Below are positions 28,076 through 37,732 of a DNA stretch of 64,000 bases, in pieces. Source of the DNA: JAFDYH01 sp049840875. GTDB lineage: Bacteria > Bacteroidota > Bacteroidia > Chitinophagales > Chitinophagaceae. Location of the stretch: contig JASGJE010000006.1 of assembly GCA_049840875.1 (NCBI GenBank), forward strand, positions 248,001-312,000, written 5' to 3'. A model generated the notes under the pieces. That model saw only the letters and a list, made by a program, of their open reading frames with translations. It searched no databases and was not told the DNA's origin. A program made the translations under genes and the position numbers. The stretch's first letter is position 1; every line of letters begins with the position of its first letter.

Positions 28076-29980
28076 TCAGTTAGGATTGGGTTGATGCTTC
28101 GTCAAAGCGGCCACTGTTTTTAATGGGAGACAGCTTGCGATCACCAAGCATACAAACACAATTAAACCAGTCAGAAGAAACAAATAATAATGTGAAAGAA
28201 TGCGGATAATAAAATTGTCAACCCTGCCTTGTATTATCGGTTTTCCAATCGCCAGCCATGTCGTTTTGCTCGAATCTGATGCATAAATTGAAAATGGGCC
28301 TTTTTGTATTTTCGCATCGACCATAAGCCAGGTCTCTTTTGGATTTTCCGATATTGAAATGGGGCTGCTTACTTTATTTTGACGAATTTCCAGTTTTATG
28401 CCATTATTCAACGGATAACCGGCTATTGGAATTTTTATGTGTCCTCCCGTTGTAAAGGTTTCAAAGTTCAAATATATTTCGCCGGTTGCTGTATCTCCCC
28501 GCGAATTATAGCTTCCCCAGCTACTATCACTATATCCTGTTGTAGTTGGATAAAAACCATTTTTGACAAACACTTCTGATGGTTGTTGCTGAATTGTTGC
28601 AGGATTTATTCCTGGGCTAATACTTGGCGGTAAAATCTGACGAATTTCCGGCCAGGATAAAATCATCGAAAATCTATCAGAATTAGGATATGGAATATCA
28701 AGCTGGGGCTTGCTTTTTATAAATGATGTGTCCCCGGTTGATAAATAATTATGTGTATTTGACTCTTGAATTTTACTCGTTCGCCGTTTTGCTTCAAGGT
28801 CATCTGGTAATATTTTTAGCCCCTTCCGACATAATGAGACCAAAATTATCAATGCCCAGCCAGCGACGATTGCAGCACCACGGATAGGATGGTTTATCTG
28901 CCATTTCTGAATAATTAAAATTAAAACTGAAAAGTTGACCAAAAGATTAATTGCCGATAAGTCCAGGTACCGGGAGGCAAGGTAAATTGCAGCTCGTCCG
29001 TAAGCGAGGCTCAATGCCTGACCAAATGACCATAAAATTAAAGCTACTAAGAACCATTTTGAGTCATTTGCCTGTGGTGGTTTTCGCAAGACCATCACCA
29101 TGAAAATAAAAGACGGAAAGATTGTTATTAATGTAGCAAAAAAACCTGCAGAAACAGGCCACCCTAAAACGCCAGTCAGCGCTACATAAAATTGAGAAAA
29201 TGTAGATGCTTTGAACACAGCGTGTCCGGGTACCGATGGAGTAAATTTAAGAGAAATAAGAAAACAGATGCCCAGGATAATAATGGCATTCAATTGCCGG
29301 GGTGTTCTTCTCACGTTAGTGATAAAGATGATAAAACTAATAAATGTTGCAGCGCCAAAGGTGAACACACCGGATGATAATGAAAAAAAAGCAAAAACAG
29401 AACAAACAGCTCCACACCACCAGCCTATTGAAAGCGGTTCTTTTGTTGAAATAAACCACAACGATAAAATGCTAAAAAAAACAACAAAATAAAACTGTGA
29501 TTGAAATCCTGCTAATGTCTTTTCCCAGGCATATGGGATACCAAACAAAACAACTGAGAATACCAGCAAAGCCCGCAAATACCGAACCCCAATAGTCTTT
29601 GTAAGAAAAGAAATGCAAATTATAATTAGGAAAATATGCAGAGCTGCATTTACTACCATTTGAAATTCCGGGTTCCAGATCCCATTAATCTTTAGCAATA
29701 AAAGCGATAGCACACGGGTGGTAAAAATGCGGTGTTCGTTATGTGGTGCGATCATGTCGGACCATCGAAGTGTGCCAGAAACATACGGCTTATATAAATT
29801 AGCTGCCTCTCCATCCCATTGATCCCAAAATGGAGTTGGATTGCCGTAATTATAAATCAACCAAAATTTAAGACCAAGTAAAAAAGTTGCAAAGGCAAAG
29901 TATAGCACAATCTTATTTACTAGCACAGTGTCAGGCGCCAGAAAGCGAATTCGTGGGTTATTAAAATTTAATTTGTTCAT
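28076..29980 (-). CDS. Large membrane protein, probable GT-C-fold glycosyltransferase
   Basis: A 634-residue protein with about eleven transmembrane helices and a soluble extracytoplasmic C-terminal domain (about 440-600), plus a final helix. The first outside loop has TPFWDQWDGEA and HNEHRIFT. Acidic residues right after helix 1 are typical of GT-C enzymes that use polyprenyl-phosphate sugars. The C-terminal beta-rich part (GEIYLNFETFTTGGHIKIP) might bind glycan. I cannot name the family. It may decorate the polysaccharide outside the cytoplasmic membrane. Confidence 0.6.
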   Translation of the reverse strand: MNKLNFNNPRIRFLAPDTVLVNKIVLYFAFATFLLGLKFWLIYNYGNPTPFWDQWDGEAANLYKPYVSGTLRWSDMIAPHNEHRIFTTRVLSLLLLKINGIWNPEFQMVVNAALHIFLIIICISFLTKTIGVRYLRALLVFSVVLFGIPYAWEKTLAGFQSQFYFVVFFSILSLWFISTKEPLSIGWWCGAVCSVFAFFSLSSGVFTFGAATFISFIIFITNVRRTPRQLNAIIILGICFLISLKFTPSVPGHAVFKASTFSQFYVALTGVLGWPVSAGFFATLITIFPSFIFMVMVLRKPPQANDSKWFLVALILWSFGQALSLAYGRAAIYLASRYLDLSAINLLVNFSVLILIIQKWQINHPIRGAAIVAGWALIILVSLCRKGLKILPDDLEAKRRTSKIQESNTHNYLSTGDTSFIKSKPQLDIPYPNSDRFSMILSWPEIRQILPPSISPGINPATIQQQPSEVFVKNGFYPTTTGYSDSSWGSYNSRGDTATGEIYLNFETFTTGGHIKIPIAGYPLNNGIKLEIRQNKVSSPISISENPKETWLMVDAKIQKGPFSIYASDSSKTTWLAIGKPIIQGRVDNFIIRILSHYYLFLLTGLIVFVCLVIASCLPLKTVAALTKHQPNPN

Positions 29981-30039
29981 AGTTTAATTGGAGACAATCC
30001 AATCATAGTCGATCGTTCTTTCAATAAGATAATTCTGTC

Positions 30040-30906
30040 TTAATTGTTTTTAAAGCCTCCTAGCCGGGCTTGCGAAAACCCAGCCCCTTGTTTTGACAGA
30101 GTAATAAAAAATTCGCATCCCTTAGTTTCAAAAAAACAAAGTTCTTTCAACGAAATAAACTTCAGATCGTTCAAATCCTGAATCATTAGCCTGAATGATG
30201 TCGGTGTAAATGACCATGCATGGGAATCAAGATATTCCCGATGTTGGATAACTCTTTGCATTGAATTTATTGCGTCTGTCGAATTGTATGCTAAGGAGAA
30301 TTCTTCCTTGAACCCTTCTTCCCAAGCCACATGACTACCTCTTTTTGAGAGATAAAGAAAAAACTCCGCTACCGTGCCGGGTGTTTGTATTATATTTCTG
30401 TTGAAATACGCGTCAATCACTTTGGAAATTCCGGTAATCGGGCGAAAATAATCAAAATGATATCTTATATCCGGCACCACGAGTGATAATACGCCATCTT
30501 CTTTTAATACTTCTTCACATTGTTTCAAAAAAGATATTAAATCGGGTGTGTGCTCGATCAAATGCGAAGCGATAATCCAATTATAATAGTTTCTTTTCCC
30601 TGTCAGTTCTGCATACGATTGTCCTTGCCATACGAAATCAACTTCTTCAATATTTTCTACATTCCCTTGATGGGTTTTATATAATTCGATTAATTGCTCC
30701 TTATTCATATGGTCGATGATATGAACCTTAAAGCCTTTCTTTCTTGGAGCTAATGGAGCATGGCTTGGGCCAATTTCAAGGCCTATCTTTTTCTTATCTA
30801 CTTTCATAAGAGCCTTTTGTTCCCGCGTCATGATATTAGGATCATCATGAACGTTTGACAAGGCCGGTTTGAAAATGCGCTGAAATGAAGAAAGTATATT
30901 ATTCAT
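30040..30906 (-). CDS. SAM-dependent methyltransferase (glycan-locus paralogue A)
   Basis: A 288-residue class I methyltransferase with the SAM motif KIGLEIGPSHAP, then YNWIIASHLIEHTPD (post-I and acidic loop) and VLSLVVPDIRYHFDYFRP. It shares almost its whole length with the next gene upstream (31036-31845). Such enzymes methylate sugars of surface polysaccharides. The gene is separated from its paralogue by about 130 bases, an unusual gap within this tight operon. Confidence 0.85.
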   Translation of the reverse strand: MNNILSSFQRIFKPALSNVHDDPNIMTREQKALMKVDKKKIGLEIGPSHAPLAPRKKGFKVHIIDHMNKEQLIELYKTHQGNVENIEEVDFVWQGQSYAELTGKRNYYNWIIASHLIEHTPDLISFLKQCEEVLKEDGVLSLVVPDIRYHFDYFRPITGISKVIDAYFNRNIIQTPGTVAEFFLYLSKRGSHVAWEEGFKEEFSLAYNSTDAINSMQRVIQHREYLDSHAWSFTPTSFRLMIQDLNDLKFISLKELCFFETKGCEFFITLSKQGAGFSQARLGGFKNN

Positions 30907-31035
30907 ATTATCAGATATGGCCGATACATAAAATAGCTGGGGTTAAACAGTTGCTTTTTTCTTCTTTACAATGAATCCGGTCTACATAAGCATAATGTAC
31001 GGATTCTTTTGGTGATGGTTAGAAACATCCATTTT

Positions 31036-31845
31036 CTATAAAGATAATTCGGCTCTAATCGTTTTCAAAGAATCTAACCTGTTTTGACTGAACCCCGCTC
31101 CATTCTTAGCCAGTGTAATGAAAAATTCACATCCTGAAGTAGGAAAAAAAATAGTTTCCTTCAAAGAAATAAATCCCAAATCGTTTAAATCCTGGATTAA
31201 TAAACGGAATGAAGTTGGAGTAAACGACCATGAGTGAATATCCTGATATTTTTTCTCATGAATAACCTTTTGCATGTTTTCGTAGCTTTCAGACACCGAA
31301 TAAAGCAGGGCAAAATCTTCTGTATTCCCATATTCCCAAGCAATTTTGCCGCCTCGTACGGAGCAATTCAGGTAGTATTCAGCTGCAGTGCCTGGTGAAT
31401 GGATGATATTTTTTTGAAAATAAGCGTCTATAACTTTTGACAAAGCGGTAATCGGTCTGAAATAATCGAAATGAAACCGGATATCCGGTACCACTAAAGA
31501 AAGTACTCCGTCATCTTTCAATATTTCCTCACACTCTTTAAGAAATTTTATGAAGTCAGGAGTATGTTCAACAAGATGTGACGCGATGATCCAGTCATAA
31601 TATTTTGCTTTGCCTGTGAGTTTTGTATACGATTCTCCCTTCCAAACGAAATCTACATCCTCAATCGCATCAAGCTGCACATTGTGGCCAGTATATTTTT
31701 GCTTCAATTCATCCCGGGTCATATGATCTATGATATGAACAAAATATCCTTCTTTTTTCGGCGCGAAAGGAGCATGGCTTGGACCAATTTCCAGGCCAAT
31801 ACCAGACTTGTCGACTTTGAAAAGTACCTTTTCGTTCCGGTCCAT
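31036..31845 (-). CDS. SAM-dependent methyltransferase (glycan-locus paralogue B)
   Basis: A 269-residue class I methyltransferase with SAM motif GIGLEIGPSHAPFAP, YDWIIASHLVEHTPD, and VVPDIRFHFDYFRPI. It closely matches paralogue A downstream, sharing for example HSWSFTPTSFRL near the C-terminus, where paralogue A reads HAWSFTPTSFRL. It abuts the tail-bearing gene 31846-32907, so translation is probably coupled. Two close copies suggest tandem duplication with possible specialisation for two hydroxyl positions or two sugars. Confidence 0.85.
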   Translation of the reverse strand: MDRNEKVLFKVDKSGIGLEIGPSHAPFAPKKEGYFVHIIDHMTRDELKQKYTGHNVQLDAIEDVDFVWKGESYTKLTGKAKYYDWIIASHLVEHTPDFIKFLKECEEILKDDGVLSLVVPDIRFHFDYFRPITALSKVIDAYFQKNIIHSPGTAAEYYLNCSVRGGKIAWEYGNTEDFALLYSVSESYENMQKVIHEKKYQDIHSWSFTPTSFRLLIQDLNDLGFISLKETIFFPTSGCEFFITLAKNGAGFSQNRLDSLKTIRAELSL

Positions 31846-32907
31846 TTAATCTTTTTTAAAGAGTGATTTGAAAGTCCTTTTCCCTATTGCTACTTTAATC
31901 AAATGTCCAAACTTTTTGTACCATGACGGTAGTACTTCATATTCTGCCTTGTACCAGTCTAAAATTGCATTCGCCCGTTTATGCTCTTCCAATACCTGCG
32001 ATCTTAATTGCAATATAAAATCGTCGGTATTGGACGAACCGGTAACCTGTGGTAGTACGCCTGTCGGCGTACTTGCAGGTTGATGAGACAGACGATGGAT
32101 TTCACGTCTTAAAATGGCAACTTCCTCGATGAACCTGTAAGATTCATCCCGCATCAATTTTAACGAGTATGCGCCATTTTCAATTTTAAATCTCAACAGC
32201 TTATTTTCCGATTCAAATAATTCCAGACTCGTTTTTGCCACCTGACACTTCTTAATTAATTGGGCTTTAAAATTGTCAGAAACAGTAATCCAGTTCTCGA
32301 ACCTTTCGATCGCCTTACCCTTTTCGTTAAGACTATTAACATCGGTAATCGGTACAATCCATCGTTTTTCGAAATCGAGAGGAAAAACAAAGTTATTTTT
32401 GAACACTTCAAATTCAATTTCACCTTTTCCATTATTCAGGTAAGCATTAAATCTGTCATGGACCAGGGAAATACCGCCACTACCAGACAGCTTTTCCAAA
32501 TTTGGCTCAACCTGTATGACTTCAAACTCCAATTCGTTAATACCTTGTTTTTTCAATTCAGCAGCCAACTCGCTTTTTATCACATCAATACTTTTTTCGT
32601 AGTCGCGGCTCCCTTCGAAAAAAAAGAGATACTTTTCATTTACTCTGATATAGTTGGGCAAAAAGATAAGATGTACCAGATCCTGCACAAACTCGTTCTT
32701 TATATACAACGCTTCGTGTTCCACAAATGAGAGAGGAATAAAAAAACAAAAATGCTTGTCTGAATCGTGTAGCAACTTAAAAATCTCTGCTTTTCTGTTT
32801 GCAACGTCATGACTAAGTGGAATGATGAATTCATTTATCACTTTGTTGCTGGCCGTAAATAAACCGGGGTCTAATCCTTTCAAAAAGCCAGTATATTGAA
32901 ATAGCAT
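31846..32907 (-). CDS. Unknown glycan-locus protein with conserved aromatic-basic C-terminal tail (second copy)
   Basis: A 353-residue protein. Residues 1-150 include YIRVNEKYLFFFEGSRD, reminiscent of WbsX/GH99-like proteins (YIKVDGKPLF type), but the match is weak. Residues 240-310 look like a coiled coil or flexible linker (SLKLMRDESYRF, TSTPTG region), then the tail: AEYEVLP, WYK, FGHLIKV, GKRT, KSLF. The tail matches that of 26531-27325 at 26 of 36 positions. The neighbour on the 5' side is the RgpF-GT4-RgpF gene, 11 bases away. Confidence 0.7.
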   Translation of the reverse strand: MLFQYTGFLKGLDPGLFTASNKVINEFIIPLSHDVANRKAEIFKLLHDSDKHFCFFIPLSFVEHEALYIKNEFVQDLVHLIFLPNYIRVNEKYLFFFEGSRDYEKSIDVIKSELAAELKKQGINELEFEVIQVEPNLEKLSGSGGISLVHDRFNAYLNNGKGEIEFEVFKNNFVFPLDFEKRWIVPITDVNSLNEKGKAIERFENWITVSDNFKAQLIKKCQVAKTSLELFESENKLLRFKIENGAYSLKLMRDESYRFIEEVAILRREIHRLSHQPASTPTGVLPQVTGSSNTDDFILQLRSQVLEEHKRANAILDWYKAEYEVLPSWYKKFGHLIKVAIGKRTFKSLFKKD

Positions 32908-32918
32908 AAAACTGAAAT

Positions 32919-35653
32919 TTAAATTCCTTTGATTAAATACCCCTGGCTAGCTGCGATCCAACTAAACATTCTTTCCCAAGTGTGTGCGAGTTTTTCCTCA
33001 TAAAGATCTATTACGTTTCCAGCTTCGAGGTTTTCTCTCATACGGATCGGATTGTTTTTTGTAAAAAAATTCTCTATTACTGATGATCGTATCCAATAAA
33101 TTGATCCACCTAAAAAGTCGTAATTATTTATTGAAATATTAAAGTGTGATAATAATCTTTTGGAAATGTTGTTGTTGTTGCGAAAAGTATTCGTCGTGTC
33201 ATTATATTCGTTTACAATGTGGTCTTTAGAGCCTACTATGCCTGTTGTTGGATCTTTCATTAGCGATAATATCAGGTTTTTATTATTGTGATCTATTATC
33301 TTAAACAAGTTATTTTTCCAGGTTTCACCCGCAATGGAATGAGGGCTTTGCTTATCGTGTAAAAAAATGATATAGGGAGATTTTATATTTAACAACAGAT
33401 ACAAATCAATCAAGGCCATCTTACCGCCTATATCTTTTCCAATATTCGATGTAACAAGGCAAAAAGAATTGGTAAATGTTTTTTTGATGTTTTCAATAAT
33501 TTGTTCTTTTATTAGACATGCCTCACTGATACTGAACAAAAAGTAATTCCGGCCATTGTCAAAATTGATTAGCTTATCGCTGATTTCCTCCCACGAGTTT
33601 TCATAGTAAATATGGGTCATAAATGTCAACACCGGCTCCTCTGTAAACATTAATTCTTCATTATCATAATATTTATTGATAACCTCTAAAATTTTGGGTG
33701 CCTGAACTGCTGTAGAAAAATTTTGTCTTACGACCTTAGGCAATTCAATCTGTGCGTTATCCAATAATGATCGATCGCGATATAAAGTCATTACTTTTTC
33801 TGAGAGAGCCTTAATATTCAGGTATTCTACAGCACTCCCTCCACCTATTTCAGTGTATTCAGAATATCCATTTTCATCCTTAAAACAAATAACAGGCTTT
33901 CCTGCAAGGCCACTTTCTAGATTTATCAAAGGAAAGGAGCCATTCCGTGCACTCAACAGGAAGAGATCAACAGCAGAAAAGAAGGATCTCGTATCATTTT
34001 GCTTATCCAAAAAATGAACTTGTTGCACAACGCCTGCTCTCACGAGATCGGATTGGATAGTTTGGTAAAAAGAACTTTGCAAATCAGCCCCGCCCAAACA
34101 ATATGAACATTTTCATTATTGCGACAAAGACTTACTGCAATCACCGCAAGTAAATCTGCGCCGCTGCTCCAATCCAAATCACCGTACATCCCTATTATAA
34201 AATCGGCAGGTGATAATTCAAGTTCAGATTTGATTTTATTCGCCCCACCTCGAAAATCACTAGCTTCAAACGGGTTAATAAATTTGTGAACTACATTAAT
34301 CTTGCTTTCGGAAATAACGACTTGTTTGTGAATCTGGCTTTGGATTGAATATGAATCCGCAATAATTTCTGTCTCTCCATTAATGATCCAATTCTGATTA
34401 TTAGAGGATCTAAATTGTTCACCTGTAGCATGTGTAAACTTGTGTATGAACAGGATTTGGGGAACGTTAAGAAAAGAAAAGAAACTTAATACATTAAGAC
34501 TTTCAAGCGAGTTCAAAAAAACCAAAGCAATTTCTTCTACTAATCTTTCTTTCAGGTTTATCTTATCTTTCTCAGAAAGGGTATAGAATGTGGTTACGAT
34601 ACCAGCCTTTTCGAAAGTTGAAATTAACTCACCACCAGGTTCATTACAGACAATTATCTCCGCTTCAAGGTCTGTTTCTTTTTTTACCCAATGCAAAAAA
34701 TTCGCGAATACCTTCTGTTCGTCATTTGCTGAGGCATTGCCCGTTAAAAACAATATTTTCCTCCTCTTTAAAATTATACTGGTATCGACGTCACGAATTG
34801 CATTGTAGTAATTGGTGATAAAATTGATTATGTGTTGAACCGGGTACTCTGTATTTTCTTTTATCGTTCTTTTCCAATTACTGACATTAATGTATAAACC
34901 AACATTCCAGTATGTCTTGCTGATATGTCGCTTAATAATTAGTTCTCGCTTAAGAAAAGGAAACTTATATATTTTAATAAGCGATTTCCAAAAAACAAGT
35001 GTAGGATTTATTACGATATGAGCATGCGGTGCAGTTTGTGTGATTACATCAATAGCTCCATACGCACCAAGTTTGAAATTATTCTTTCTGAAAAGCGCAG
35101 ATAAGCCGATTTCATACTTATGAATTACCTCATCCTTCGTTGCAGTCAGATTGACATCGTTCCAGAATTTTGCGAATAATTCGCTGGATATTGCTGCCTT
35201 ATTAAAGTATAGAAAATAGCTTTGAAGGTGATAATCGATCTCGTAGCTATCTGTCATTCCCCACATATCATAACGTTCTTGCATTGAGGAAATAATAGGG
35301 CCAAGTTCAAAAAAAGGTCCGAAAACGCTGTCATTTGCTAACAATACTGAGTTTAATTTTTCACCCCAATCCAATACTGATAAGGCTATTTTCCATGAAC
35401 CAAAATCAGGACATCTGTTTTCTCTTTCGATAATTATTTCGGAGTATTGTTTGAGGCGCTCTGTGCACTGATCGGTCAGCATACTGGTACTCACAAATAC
35501 AATCGAAAGGCCAGCCTTTTGTAATTCATTTAAATAGTAATAAACGTATTCTTCTACTTTACCGGAAAAACTATATGAAGAAAATAAGCAAACGTCGGAT
35601 AAAACCAGGGACTCTCTTTTATACTTTATTACATAATTCAGGCTTTGGAACAT
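32919..35653 (-). pseudogene. RgpF-GT4-RgpF fusion protein, one frameshift
   Basis: Two overlapping frames encode one protein of about 910 residues. The first (from 35653) holds an RgpF-type domain (IERENRCPDFGSWKIAL, LLANDSVFGPF, MWGMTDSYE, HLQSYFL) and the first part of a GT4 domain (ILFLTGNASANDEQ, GMYGDLDWSSGADLL, VHIVWAG). It leaves frame at the four-C run 34088-34091. One extra base gives VWAGADLQSSFYQ, joining the second half of GT4 (INLESGLAGKPVICF) and a C-terminal RgpF domain (NIGKDIGGKMALI, IIFLHDKQS, HTWERMFSW) that ends at 32919. A likely sequencing error; otherwise a split gene. The next gene downstream is 11 bases away. Confidence 0.8.
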
Positions 35654-35761
35654 TTGGCTAACTTGGTTTTAATACGATCTTAGGTAAATTTACTTTTATA
35701 AATTCTCTGCCGGTTTGCTTTAGCCGATTCGAGTCCAATATTCGAGAATTTTTCAATTAAA

Positions 35762-37204
35762 TCAACGTTGCTCTTCATTTTTTTTATACCGATCTTTTAT
35801 TTTTTGTTTGACGGTGCCTAAAATACTTCTGTCTTCATAAGTACTCTTATACCAGGCTATGGTTTTGTTCCGCTGTTCGACAATAATATCAAGCTCACTT
35901 TTGGCAGTCCCCAGAATATCATTTTTAGTTGTTAGCTGGCTGATTCTATCCTGCATCTTTTCAAAGTCGTCTTGATATTTTTCGATAAGTGCTTTATTGC
36001 TCAGGTCAAGTTTTTCATGCGCATCTTTGAGTTGTTGTTGCTGTATATCCTGCAACGACAGTGTTTCGTTTAGATGACTATTTTGTAATTGAATAACCCT
36101 GATTTGTTCATTCAATATTTTGTTGCTTTCGGTAAACGAGGTATTTGTTTCTGCGATTTGATTATAATTCTGACTGATTTTCTCATACCCCTCCTGCAAC
36201 TGTCGATTCTCGGCTTCCAGGGATTGTTTTATTTCTTTAAGCTGAGAGCATTCCGCTTCAATACCTTTAATATTTTCATTAAGCCGGGCATTTTCCTGAC
36301 CTAACGTTTCCCTTGTGTCGATCAATAAGAAATAGTGCGATTCCAGGGTTTTATAATTTGCGTTTAGGTCGTTATGTGCCTGCCTGAGCGACAATTCTTG
36401 TTGTTCCTTTTCCTTTTGCAATAGGGTGTGCTCAAGTTTCAGTTTGAAAAGATTTCCGCGATCTGAAAAAAGGTTTCTTAAGAAAACATGGTGGGTGTTA
36501 TTATCTGCAAAAAGTGATGCTAAAGTTTCGTTTTTAATATTATCCAGGCAAATAACACCAAGTCCATAACCGAAGTCGAATTGTAAATGCTCATATTGGC
36601 TTTTTAATTCCTCCCAAAGACGAAACACTCCGAACTGCCGTTCCCTAACATTTATATCGTGAAATATAACAAATGCATCTTTTTTCAGTTTAGGTCTCCA
36701 GGTTTCAAAATCATATTTAACCGCCTCATAAGTGTGGAGCCCATCAATATGCAATAATTCCACCGAATCATCAACAAAATATTGCAGGGCTTCATCAAAT
36801 GTGGACCGCAGTAGGCTTGAAAATCTTGTATAATGTTCTGCATTGTATTTTATCACTTTCTGGTAAACGGCATCATCGTAAAACCCAGCATGCTCATCGC
36901 CTTTCCATGCATCTATTCCGTAACAAGTGCAGTCGATATTTAACGTATTTACAGCCTGACAAAATGCAAAAAAAGATGTGCCATTGTGAACACCTAATTC
37001 CACAATTGTTTTTGGCCGTAAAACATCGACCAAAAAAAAAGCAAAGGGAACATGTTCAATCCATGCTGAAATATCCAAGTAATCAGGCGTCCAAAAAAGC
37101 GAAGGTCTCTGTGTTAAGCCTAATATTTCTTTTACTGACATTAAAAATTGATTTAACCGGTAGTTCTCCAATCCATCCGCTAAACATATTTGCAAATCGC
37201 GCAA
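35762..37204 (-). CDS. Coiled-coil methyltransferase with WYK tail (possible chain-length ruler)
   Basis: A 480-residue protein. Residues about 50-240 are a Methyltransf_24-type SAM domain (TIVELGVHNGTSFFAF, CYGIDAW, ELLHIDGLHTYE, VIFHDINVRE). About 260-440 is a long heptad-patterned coiled coil. The end is the short tail WYKSTYEDRSILGTVKQK. This order resembles WbdD, the E. coli O-antigen modifier whose coiled coil measures chain length, but no kinase domain is seen. The start is unsure: TTG 37204, ATG 37141, or 37322 after a one-base correction at the six-A run 37210-37215, which would give MYRYVVPEL plus LKDQFLYL and a gap of only 21 bases to the next gene. Confidence 0.78.
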   Translation of the reverse strand: MRDLQICLADGLENYRLNQFLMSVKEILGLTQRPSLFWTPDYLDISAWIEHVPFAFFLVDVLRPKTIVELGVHNGTSFFAFCQAVNTLNIDCTCYGIDAWKGDEHAGFYDDAVYQKVIKYNAEHYTRFSSLLRSTFDEALQYFVDDSVELLHIDGLHTYEAVKYDFETWRPKLKKDAFVIFHDINVRERQFGVFRLWEELKSQYEHLQFDFGYGLGVICLDNIKNETLASLFADNNTHHVFLRNLFSDRGNLFKLKLEHTLLQKEKEQQELSLRQAHNDLNANYKTLESHYFLLIDTRETLGQENARLNENIKGIEAECSQLKEIKQSLEAENRQLQEGYEKISQNYNQIAETNTSFTESNKILNEQIRVIQLQNSHLNETLSLQDIQQQQLKDAHEKLDLSNKALIEKYQDDFEKMQDRISQLTTKNDILGTAKSELDIIVEQRNKTIAWYKSTYEDRSILGTVKQKIKDRYKKNEEQR

Positions 37205-37343
37205 CCGGCAAAAAATTTCTATGCGCGGATAACATTGACTTTAAAAAATTATTAGTGGACAAATATAAAAATTGATCTTTAAGAAATTCCAAAACCAGTT
37301 CTGGAACAACATATCTATACATTTAAACACGAATCAGCTCTCT

Positions 37344-37718
37344 TTACTCATTCTTCCCAAATAACTTTTGCTTAATTGTACCCAAAAAACTTCTTTGTAC
37401 ATACGTTCTTTTATACCATTCAATATCTTGTTTTAAATGGTCAATGTCAGCGAGTAATTTATTGATGAGTTGGCGACTGCCTTCGCTGGAACGCTGGCAT
37501 TCGAGTAATTTATCATTCGCCTCCTTTAGTGAAATGTTCTTTTCTTCTATTACAGTGCGCAGTTTTTGTATCTCGTTTTCCTGGCGGGTTATAGTTTGCT
37601 GCTTAAACCCAACTTCTTCATCCAGCTTTTGCTCTATTTGTTCGAGCAATGCGTTAATATATTCGAGTGAAAGAATTTTGTCATCCTGCAGTTCAATTGG
37701 AAAGCTTTTGTTTCTCAT
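37344..37718 (-). CDS. Small coiled-coil protein with WYK tail
   Basis: A 124-residue protein, nearly all heptad-patterned (residues about 12-100; LLEQIEQKLDEEV and RLQKLRTVIEEK style helices). It ends with DIEWYKRTYVQRSFLGTIKQKL. The tail is close to that of the coiled-coil methyltransferase downstream (WYK, TY, RS, LGT, KQK). It has no signal peptide or membrane helix. I infer an adaptor or partner of that methyltransferase; the function is unknown. Confidence 0.72.
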   Translation of the reverse strand: MRNKSFPIELQDDKILSLEYINALLEQIEQKLDEEVGFKQQTITRQENEIQKLRTVIEEKNISLKEANDKLLECQRSSEGSRQLINKLLADIDHLKQDIEWYKRTYVQRSFLGTIKQKLFGKNE

Positions 37719-37732
37719 AATTATTCTTGCCT

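Noticed and set aside
35762..37204. Calling the coiled-coil methyltransferase wbdD
   Set aside because: There is no kinase domain and the local Wzt-like ATPase has no cap-binding domain, so the name would be unsupported.
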